From the NCBI GenBank assembly GCA_900757265.1, contig CAAENW010000237.1, forward strand, positions 1-8,845: 8,845 nucleotides of DNA, read 5' to 3'. Both the position numbers and the translations under genes were made by a program. Under the pieces are notes generated by a model. That model was not told where the DNA came from and searched no databases. It was given only the letters and a program-made list of their open reading frames with translations. This DNA is from an uncultured Collinsella sp. GTDB lineage: Bacteria; Actinomycetota; Coriobacteriia; Coriobacteriales; Coriobacteriaceae. Every line of letters starts with the position of its first letter. Positions within the stretch are counted from its first letter, which is position 1. Shown here in pieces: positions 1 through 5,585 of this stretch.

Positions 1-48
1 CCGGACGGCGCAGGCCTATGGGTGCAGGAATTGGGCGGCTGCGGTCAG

Positions 49-1029
49 CTAGACCGTCTGGAGCTTCTCGACCTCGTCGAGGTTCTCGGCCAGACGCGCC
101 GCAAAGGTCGAAAGCGGATGCGGATGCGTATCGAACTCGTAGGCCGTCTCGGTGGAATGGATCACGGTGCCGACGCCGGCATCGGTCAGCAGCTCCAGCA
201 GCAGCGAATGCGGCGTGGTGCCGTTGATGATGTGGGCACGAAATACGCCGCCGGCAAGCGCATCGACGGCCGCGCGCAGCTTGGGAATCATGCCCTTATC
301 GACCTCGCCGCCGTAGAGCATCTCATTGACCTCGTCGAGCGTCAGGTTGGAGATAAGTGAATCCTTATCGCTAAAGTCCTTGTACAGGCCGTCGACGTCG
401 GTCAAAAAGATCGCCTTGTGCGCGTGGAGCGCTGCCGCAACGGCACCGGCGGCGGTATCGGCATTGATGTTGAAGAAACCGCCGTCCTCCCCCGCCGCGA
501 CGGTAGCGATGACGGGGATGTACTCGCTATCGAGTAAGCGCTCGATATAGTCGGTGTTAACGTGCGTCACTTTGCCCACGCGACCGAGCTCGGGGTCGAG
601 CGGCTCGGCGATGAGCGTGCCAGCATCGCTGCCCGACACGCCCACGGCCAGGTTGCCGTGGTGGTTGATGGCGACAACCAGCTCCTGGTTAACCTTGCCG
701 CCCAGCACCTCGCGCACGATATCCATAGTCGCCGGCGTGGTCACGCGCTGGCCGTTCTTAAACTCGACGGGGATGTCATAGTGGCTCAGCGCCTCGTTGA
801 TAGCCTTGCCGCCGCCATGCACGATAACGGGGCGCATGCCGATGATCTTAAGCAGGACGATGTCGCTCATCACGTCGCGACGCAGCTGCTCGTCGACCAT
901 GGCGGCTCCGCCATATTTGATAACAACCGTCTTGCCGGTCAGGTTCTTAATCCACGGCAGCGCTTCGAACAGCAGCTGCGCGGTTGCTTCGTTGGATTCG
1001 CTCGAACGACAATCGCGTGCGAATTTCAT
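49..1029 (-). CDS. argB: Acetylglutamate kinase ArgB
   Basis: ArgB phosphorylates N-acetyl-L-glutamate with ATP, the second step of arginine synthesis, in the cytoplasm. The 326-residue product shows amino-acid-kinase landmarks: KYGG (38-41), HGGGKAIN (71-78), the FNINAD segment (186-191), LTDVDGLY (209-216) and GMIPKL (246-251). The reading frame is open up to about 1089 from a TTG. ATG 1029 is preferred because GAGG (1036-1039) lies 6 bases upstream of it. About 20 residues precede the FEALPWI helix, as in arginine-sensitive hexameric kinases that carry an N-terminal helix, so feedback inhibition by arginine is likely (inference). The family usually ends soon after the GVGTVI strand (285-290); here about 36 more residues follow, ending in an acidic helix-like stretch. 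It is the third gene of argC-argJ-argB, 81 bases after argJ. The 48 bases beyond its stop hold no start codon on this strand; argD is expected outside the window. Confidence 0.96.
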   Translation of the reverse strand: MKFARDCRSSESNEATAQLLFEALPWIKNLTGKTVVIKYGGAAMVDEQLRRDVMSDIVLLKIIGMRPVIVHGGGKAINEALSHYDIPVEFKNGQRVTTPATMDIVREVLGGKVNQELVVAINHHGNLAVGVSGSDAGTLIAEPLDPELGRVGKVTHVNTDYIERLLDSEYIPVIATVAAGEDGGFFNINADTAAGAVAAALHAHKAIFLTDVDGLYKDFSDKDSLISNLTLDEVNEMLYGGEVDKGMIPKLRAAVDALAGGVFRAHIINGTTPHSLLLELLTDAGVGTVIHSTETAYEFDTHPHPLSTFAARLAENLDEVEKLQTV

Positions 1030-1110
1030 AGTCTGCCTCGTCTTTCGTATCGTTATCGCGCCGTGCTCCGCTGTCCGCAATCGCGGCAAGATGCGCAGCG
1101 TGCCTGGAAT

Positions 1111-2379
1111 CTAGGAACGGTAGTCGCCGTTGATGGAGATGTACTCATGCGTGAGGTCGCAGGTCCACACGGTCGTTGCCGCGTCGCCTGCGCCCAGGTC
1201 GGCCGAGATCACGATCTCGGGCGCCTCAAAACGTCGTAGAGCCTCGTCCTCGTCAAAGGGAACAGTCAGACCGTCGCGACAGACAGGCATGCCCATCATG
1301 TCGATGGAAACGTCTTCCTGATTAAACTTCACGCCGCACTTGCCAAGCGCCATGGCAACGCGGCCCCAGTTGCAGTCGTGGCCGGCGATGCAGGTCTTAA
1401 CGAGCGGCGAGTTGGCAACGGCACGGGCGGCGATATCGGCCTCCTCGTCGTTAGCGGCGCCGGTAACGTTGACCGTAACAAGCTTGGATGCGCCCTCACC
1501 ATCGGCGGCGATATTGCGCGCCAGGCTCTCGCACACCTCGTGCACGGCAAATGCCAACTCGTCAAAGGCATTGGAGCCCTCAACGATAGGCTCGGCATCT
1601 GCGGCAGCGGCGCCGGAGGCAAGCATGATGCAGGTGTCGTTGGTCGAGGTGTCGGAATCGACCGTTACCTTGTTAAAGGTCTGCTTGACGGTCGAGAGCA
1701 GCAGGGCATGAAGTGCCGCAGGCTCGACGGGGGCATCGGTGGTGATAACTGCGATCATGGTGGCCATGTTGGGCATGATCATACCCGAGCCCTTGCACAT
1801 TCCGCCTACCGTATAGACATTGCCCGCATGACCCGCAGCCTCACTGACGTAGGATACGGCGTACTCCTTGGAGTGCGTGTCGGTCGTCATGATGGCGCGA
1901 GCGGCATCGGCGCCACCGTGGGCGGAGAGCGCCTCGTAGGCAGCAGGAATGGCGGTCTCAAACGTGTCGATCGACAGAATCTGGCCAATCACACCCGTGG
2001 AGGCAACCAGAATCTGCTGGGGCTCGCAGCCGATGACCTGCGAAGCGATGTTGCACGTCTCGCGTGCGCAGGCAAGGCCGGTCTCGCCCGTAGCGGCATT
2101 CGCGTTGCCGGAGTTGATTGAAACACCGGCGATAATGCCATAGCCCTTGTCCGCACCGCCCAGGTTGGCACGACTCACCTGCACGGGCGCCGCGCAAAAG
2201 CGGTTGGTCGTAAACACGCCGGCGCCGGGACAGGGCTTATCGGGCACGACGAGTGCATAGTCCAAGCGCTCGGGATTCTTCCGGAATCCCGCATGGATGC
2301 CTGCGGCCTTAAAGCCGGCCGCTGCCGTAACGCCACCCTCGACGGCGCGTATCTTAATATCAATCAGGTCGGTATTCAT
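1111..2379 (-). CDS. argJ: Glutamate N-acetyltransferase ArgJ, probably bifunctional
   Basis: ArgJ transfers the acetyl group from N-acetylornithine to glutamate, recycling acetyl groups in the arginine pathway. Many members also make N-acetylglutamate from acetyl-CoA. The 422-residue length is normal for the family. GGVTAAAGFKAAG near the N-terminus, the STGVIGQ segment (127-133) and KGSGMIMPNMATM (196-208) are typical. Thr207 of the ATM motif is the expected autoproteolysis site and nucleophile that yields the alpha and beta subunits. The C-terminus YISINGDYRS matches the family's usual ending. The start is the first ATG matching the family N-terminus; only a weak ribosome binding site (AGGGA, very close) is visible. 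It sits between argC (135-base gap holding a long hairpin) and argB (81-base gap). No argA-like gene is in the window, which fits a bifunctional enzyme but does not prove it. Confidence 0.96.
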   Translation of the reverse strand: MNTDLIDIKIRAVEGGVTAAAGFKAAGIHAGFRKNPERLDYALVVPDKPCPGAGVFTTNRFCAAPVQVSRANLGGADKGYGIIAGVSINSGNANAATGETGLACARETCNIASQVIGCEPQQILVASTGVIGQILSIDTFETAIPAAYEALSAHGGADAARAIMTTDTHSKEYAVSYVSEAAGHAGNVYTVGGMCKGSGMIMPNMATMIAVITTDAPVEPAALHALLLSTVKQTFNKVTVDSDTSTNDTCIMLASGAAAADAEPIVEGSNAFDELAFAVHEVCESLARNIAADGEGASKLVTVNVTGAANDEEADIAARAVANSPLVKTCIAGHDCNWGRVAMALGKCGVKFNQEDVSIDMMGMPVCRDGLTVPFDEDEALRRFEAPEIVISADLGAGDAATTVWTCDLTHEYISINGDYRS

Positions 2380-2401
2380 CGTCCCTACGACTCCCTATAT
2401 C

Positions 2402-2486
2402 AAATAAAAAAGCGGGTATCGGCTGGCACGCCATACCGGTCGCAATTAGTAGACCAGCTTAAAAGTGGCGCCCAACTCGATACCCG
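2402..2486 (-). terminator. Long hairpin with U-run between argC and argJ (candidate attenuator)
   Basis: On the minus-strand RNA, CGGGUAUCG (2486-2478) pairs perfectly with CGAUACCCG (2421-2413). It is followed at once by C, six U, A and three U (2412-2402). The 56-base interior also folds: UGG-G-CGCCA pairs with UGGCG-UG-CCA, and at the tip CUGGUC pairs with GACCGG around a 10-base loop, using one G-U pair that would be a mismatch in a plus-strand RNA. This looks like an intrinsic terminator, but it lies inside an operon, 22 bases before the argJ start. It may lower expression of argJ and argB, be an attenuator with an unseen alternative fold, or be an RNA-processing site. No T-box signature or leader peptide was seen. 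Confidence 0.6.
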
Positions 2487-2514
2487 ACTACCAAATCGTT
2501 AACAATCGAATGTG

Positions 2515-3585
2515 CTACACCGGGCACGCCACTGTGGGCAAGCCTCGTCGCTCGTCAAAGCCAAAGACGATGTTGGCGCACTGGACCGCCTGGCCTGCTG
2601 CACCCTTGCACAGATTGTCGATAGCACCCGTCGCCACCAGCACGCCCGCGCGCTTGTTGAGCGCAAGACCGATCTGGGCAGCGTTGGTGCCGACGACCGA
2701 AGCCGTCTTGGGCTGCTGGCCGGCATCGAGCACGCGCACAAAGGTGCGACCGGCGTAGAACTTCTTGTAATGGTCGACGACGTCCTCAAGGGCCAACGTG
2801 TCGAGAGCCTGCGGCGCGAGCGGCATCGTCACCGTGGAAAGCAGGCCGCGCTTGAGCGGTGCCAAGTGCGGAGTAAAGACGACGCGATCGGTCAGGTCCA
2901 GGATCTGCTCGATCTCTGGTGTGTGGCGATGTTTGCCTACGCCATAGGCCTCTAAGTTCTCGTCTGCGCTACAAAAATGGGTGCGAGCGTTGCAGGACTT
3001 ACCGGCGCCCGTCACGCCACTAATGGCATCGACGATTACGGGGCCGTTCTCTGCCATCCAGCCCGCACGCACGGCAGGAGCGGCAGCGAGGCTCGTTGCG
3101 GTGGGATAGCAGCCGGCGCAAGCGACCAAAACGGGCTTTCCGGCGGCATGGCTGGAAGCAGCGGTCTCTAAGTCCTGGCAGAACAGCTCGGGCAGGCCAA
3201 AAGCGCGGGTCTTGAGCAGCTCGGGGCTCGTGTGCTCGGCGGCATACCATGCCTCAAAGACGGACGGGTCGCTCAGACGGTAATCGGCCGAAAGATCAAA
3301 GCAGGAAACGCCCGCGGCAAGGAGCACGGGCACCTGCGCCATGGCAGCCGTGTGCGGCACGGCAAGAAAAACCGCATCGCAGCTCTTGAGCTCGGGGGCG
3401 TCATGCGTGGTGAAAACCAGATCGCTCACGCCAGCAAAGCTCGAATACACCGCGGACAGCGGCTGGCCGGCATCGGCGTTGGACGTAATGGCAACAAGTT
3501 CAAACTCGGGATGGCCGAGCACGAGGCGAATGAGCTCGGCACCGGCATATCCAGCCGCGCCGACGATTCCAACCTTCAAAGACAT
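2515..3585 (-). CDS. argC: N-acetyl-gamma-glutamyl-phosphate reductase ArgC
   Basis: ArgC reduces N-acetylglutamyl phosphate to N-acetylglutamate semialdehyde with NADPH, the third step of arginine synthesis. The 356-residue protein opens with the Rossmann motif GIVGAAGYAGAELIRL (6-21). It has FLAVPHTAA (73-81), the FDLSADYRL segment (96-104), GLPEL (130-134) and the catalytic cysteine in GCYPT (Cys159). The RGLLSTVTMPL and GAAGQAVQ segments near the C-terminus are also family-typical. ATG 3585 is chosen because AAGGAG lies 6 bases upstream. It is the first gene of argC-argJ-argB; a 257-base gap upstream separates it from the preceding minus-strand gene and holds candidate operator repeats and a terminator-like hairpin. 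The length is slightly above the common 340-350 residues, with no broken motif. Confidence 0.97.
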   Translation of the reverse strand: MSLKVGIVGAAGYAGAELIRLVLGHPEFELVAITSNADAGQPLSAVYSSFAGVSDLVFTTHDAPELKSCDAVFLAVPHTAAMAQVPVLLAAGVSCFDLSADYRLSDPSVFEAWYAAEHTSPELLKTRAFGLPELFCQDLETAASSHAAGKPVLVACAGCYPTATSLAAAPAVRAGWMAENGPVIVDAISGVTGAGKSCNARTHFCSADENLEAYGVGKHRHTPEIEQILDLTDRVVFTPHLAPLKRGLLSTVTMPLAPQALDTLALEDVVDHYKKFYAGRTFVRVLDAGQQPKTASVVGTNAAQIGLALNKRAGVLVATGAIDNLCKGAAGQAVQCANIVFGFDERRGLPTVACPV

Positions 3586-3670
3586 ATCAGACTCCTTGTC
3601 TGCGATTTATGCACCGATGCGCATTTCGCAGCGGTCGTTATGAAGTGGGTTGAAACTTTAGCACCAAAAG

Positions 3671-3712
3671 ATGCATGAATACGTAAATAGCTTGCATGTT
3701 CATGCATTGAAA
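3671..3712 (-). promoter_or_regulatory. Candidate ArgR-type operator and weak promoter upstream of argC
   Basis: ATGCATGAA (3671-3679) and TTCATGCAT (3699-3707) form a perfect 9-base inverted repeat with 19 bases between. Inside its right half, TGCATG-TT-CATGCA (3693-3706) is a second perfect palindrome. A further ATGCGCAT palindrome lies at 3617-3624, nearer argC. ArgR boxes in other bacteria are short imperfect palindromes of TGAAT/ATTCA type, and in actinobacteria often ATGCAT-like, so this fits an arginine operator by location and sequence style. A weak minus-strand promoter, TTTCAA (3712-3707), 17 bases, TATTTA (3689-3684), would overlap the repeat. No footprint or profile score supports this; it is inference from pattern and position. 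Confidence 0.4.
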
Positions 3713-3741
3713 CATTCCCGACACATTCGCTTGAAGGAATT

Positions 3742-3805
3742 GACAAATAGAGCGGGCCCCGTATTGACCGGCACTCCTTACGGCACCGGGCAACACGGGA
3801 CCCGC
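3742..3805 (-). terminator. Two-part hairpin after the flavoprotein-like genes, likely terminator
   Basis: Minus-strand RNA GCGGGUCCCGU (3805-3795) pairs with ACGGGGCCCGC (3762-3752) over 11 base pairs, one of them a U-G pair that would be an A-C mismatch on a plus-strand RNA. Inside, CCGGUGC pairs with GUGCCGG around an 8-base loop, again using G-U pairs. The strand bias of the wobbles indicates minus-strand transcription. The tail after the stem, UCUAUUUGUC, is only moderately U-rich. It lies 37 bases after the stop of the gene at 3843 and 166 bases before argC, so it probably ends the upstream operon. It could also be part of a structured argC leader if transcription starts further upstream. 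Confidence 0.6.
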
Positions 3806-3842
3806 CCATGCGAAAACTAAGTTGTTAGGATGAGCCAGCTGG

Positions 3843-4253
3843 CTAGAGCTCGACCGGCACCCATTCGTCGTGATTGCAGATAAAAGCCTCGGGATCCTCG
3901 ACGCTAAAGAAAACAAGTGTGGGGTCGTTAGGCCCCTCATAGTGCTCGCTCAAGCGCTCAAGATGTTTCCATCCGGCCTCGCGCATTTCGCTCGAAGCCC
4001 GGTCTTCCAGTCCCACACGCCCGCGCAGGATCAACCAACCGTGGCCCGGCCACCAGCTCGTGGCCTCAAAGCGCTGGTTTTGCAGCAGCTCCTGCCACAC
4101 ATCTTTGGTGCGCGCTGTCACAAACCACAGCTTGCCGTCCTGAATCTGCGCAAACGAGAACGGACGCACATGCGGCTGCCCGTCCACGCTCGTCGCCAGA
4201 TACCACGCCGGCACCGACGTCAGATACTCCAGCACCGTATTCAATCCGTCCAC
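3843..4253 (-). CDS. Pyridoxamine 5'-phosphate oxidase-like FMN-binding family protein (copy 1)
   Basis: This 136-residue protein belongs to the small split-barrel family related to pyridoxamine 5'-phosphate oxidase, whose members typically bind FMN (or F420 or heme) as dimers. Visible family features are PAWYLAT (15-21), HVRPFSF (28-34), KLWFVTARTKDVW (41-53), the WWPGHGW turn (67-73) and a final FFSVEDPEAF strand. It is too short to be the full PdxH enzyme, and its substrate cannot be told from sequence. Start: the frame is open to a GTG at 4298 with no ribosome binding site, whereas GTG 4253 has AGGAGG 4 bases upstream and matches the homologue's N-terminus, so it is preferred. The neighbour at 4308 is a clear paralogue. 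It is probably the last gene of the FMN-riboswitch operon. Confidence 0.85.
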   Translation of the reverse strand: MDGLNTVLEYLTSVPAWYLATSVDGQPHVRPFSFAQIQDGKLWFVTARTKDVWQELLQNQRFEATSWWPGHGWLILRGRVGLEDRASSEMREAGWKHLERLSEHYEGPNDPTLVFFSVEDPEAFICNHDEWVPVEL

Positions 4254-4257
4254 GTTT

Positions 4258-4263
4258 CCTCCT
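4258..4263 (-). promoter_or_regulatory. Ribosome binding site deciding a GTG start
   Basis: Minus-strand AGGAGG, four bases before GTG 4253. It argues for this start over the in-frame GTG at 4298, which has no purine-rich site before it. Confidence 0.65.
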
Positions 4264-4307
4264 GTCGCCTGGCCAGTCTTTTTGGAATGGGTAGTCACTT
4301 TGGGAAA

Positions 4308-4754
4308 TTAGAGCTCAAGGAGCTCTTCGCTGCCGTCGATATCGCAGAATCGCGCGGCGATGTTGCGGACCGAGAAGAATGCAAGGCGACCGTCGTTGGC
4401 GCTATCGTGTCGCTCGCCAATGCCCACCATGTGCTTAAAGCCTGCCTGGCGCACCTTGTCGCTCACGACTGCATCATCCTCGAGCGCGGCCTCGCCAGTT
4501 AACACGATCCAGCACTCCCCCGGCTTCCAGCCCGATACCTCAAACTTGGGATTCGCACTCAACTCCGCCCACACGTCCTTGTCGCGCGACGTGCAAAACC
4601 ACAGTTTGTCGTCATCGACCATGGCAAACGAAAACGGCCTCACGCGGGGCTGATGCCCGTCGCTCGCATCGGTCGTGGCAAGATACCACGCCGGAATGCG
4701 CCTGAGATACGAACAGGCGCGCTCGAGCTGAGCCGTGCGATCGATGTTGGTCAT
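4308..4754 (-). CDS. Pyridoxamine 5'-phosphate oxidase-like FMN-binding family protein (copy 2)
   Basis: A 148-residue paralogue of the protein at 3843-4253, sharing the order PAWYLAT (21-27), RVRPFSF (37-43), KLWFCTSRDKDVW (50-62), a W-x-PG turn (76-79) and an FFSVRNI strand near the C-terminus. By family it should form a dimeric flavin-binding split barrel. Whether it is an oxidase, reductase or flavin carrier cannot be read from the sequence. The ATG start has AAAGGGG about 7 bases upstream. The gene begins 30 bases after the ecfT stop, with only a 5-bp hairpin lacking a U-run between them, so cotranscription with the riboflavin transporter is likely. The two copies differ enough in the C-terminal third that the duplication looks old. 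Confidence 0.85.
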   Translation of the reverse strand: MTNIDRTAQLERACSYLRRIPAWYLATTDASDGHQPRVRPFSFAMVDDDKLWFCTSRDKDVWAELSANPKFEVSGWKPGECWIVLTGEAALEDDAVVSDKVRQAGFKHMVGIGERHDSANDGRLAFFSVRNIAARFCDIDGSEELLEL

Positions 4755-4784
4755 AGAGACCCCTTTCTTGCGCTCGAATCGAGC

Positions 4785-5585
4785 TTAGACAAGTTGAAGA
4801 TTGATAACGACAACGCATGTCACCAGCAGCGCCATCGTCAGCGCTGCCAGCGCGTCCTCACGGCCAAACGCAAGCGCATGCAGACGCGTGCGTCCCTGCT
4901 CGCCGTGATAACAGCGCGCATCCATGGCGGCCGAAAGCGTCTCGGCATGACGGAACACGCCGGTGAACAGCGGAATCGCCACGCTGCCGAGCATGCGCAC
5001 ACCGCCGAGCGGACCGCCCGTCACGCGCGCGCCGCGGCTTGCCTGCGCATCGGCCGTCTGCTTCATCTCGGTGGCAAACTGCGGCATAAACCGCAGCGCG
5101 ATACCCATAATCATGCCGAGCTCGTGCGCCGGAAGTCCCACGCGCGCAAATGGTGCGAGCAGACGCTCAAGACCCGCGGTGAGGTCGAGCGTCGGCGTGG
5201 TGAGTGTAATGGCGCTCATGCCGGCCATCATCAACGTCAGGCGGCACGCCATAAACGTCGCAGAACGCAGCGAGCCCTCGCTCACCTGCAAAAAGCCAAG
5301 CTGCCACAGGATGCGACCACTCTGGTCGGAAAACAGGTTAAGTACCGCGACCACCACGACAATCGCCAGCAGTGGTGCCATCGATGATAGGACCCTACGC
5401 AGCGGCACCCGGGCCATGGCATAGACCAGCACGACAAACATTGCGACCGGCACCAGCCCGCCGAAGCTGCCAACGGTGAGCACGGTGATCAGAAATGCGA
5501 AACCCAAGAGCAACTTAGTACGCGGATCAAGGCGATGCACCGCGCTATCCCCGGGATAGTAGCTGCCAAATGAGAACGCCTCCAT
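4785..5585 (-). CDS. ecfT: ECF transporter transmembrane coupling protein EcfT
   Basis: EcfT is the membrane scaffold that couples the two ATPases to the vitamin-binding S-component. The 266-residue product has the usual N-terminal HRLDPRTKLL (17-26) followed by hydrophobic membrane segments at about 26-58, 69-83 and 105-128, and a final one near 245-265. The two cytoplasmic coupling helices carry the family's Ala-Arg-Gly-type motifs: QASRGAR (181-187) and AMDARCYHGEQGRTR (220-234). In the second the Gly after Arg224 is Cys, a tolerated-looking variant. The frame extends to 5630, but ATG 5585 is chosen: AGGAGG (5593-5598) sits 7 bases upstream and the ATG overlaps the stop of the ATPase gene as TGATG, implying translational coupling. 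This sits in one operon with the S-component and ATPases. Confidence 0.95.
   Translation of the reverse strand: MEAFSFGSYYPGDSAVHRLDPRTKLLLGFAFLITVLTVGSFGGLVPVAMFVVLVYAMARVPLRRVLSSMAPLLAIVVVVAVLNLFSDQSGRILWQLGFLQVSEGSLRSATFMACRLTLMMAGMSAITLTTPTLDLTAGLERLLAPFARVGLPAHELGMIMGIALRFMPQFATEMKQTADAQASRGARVTGGPLGGVRMLGSVAIPLFTGVFRHAETLSAAMDARCYHGEQGRTRLHALAFGREDALAALTMALLVTCVVVINLQLV

Noticed and set aside
1..48. Possible start of argD downstream of argB
   Set aside because: The minus strand here has no ATG, GTG or TTG, so any argD starts outside the window.
1030..1089. Longer argB starting at TTG 1089
   Set aside because: The extra 20 residues are basic and unlike the family, and the ATG at 1029 has a ribosome binding site.
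3586..3751. T-box or arginine-sensing leader upstream of argC
   Set aside because: No conserved T-box sequence (AGGGUGGNACCGCG type) or terminator/antiterminator pair was found in this stretch.
4772..4784. Small hairpin GCTCG-aat-CGAGC right after the ecfT stop as a terminator
   Set aside because: The stem is only 5 bp and the following RNA is purine-rich (GCAAGAAAGGGG) with no U-run.
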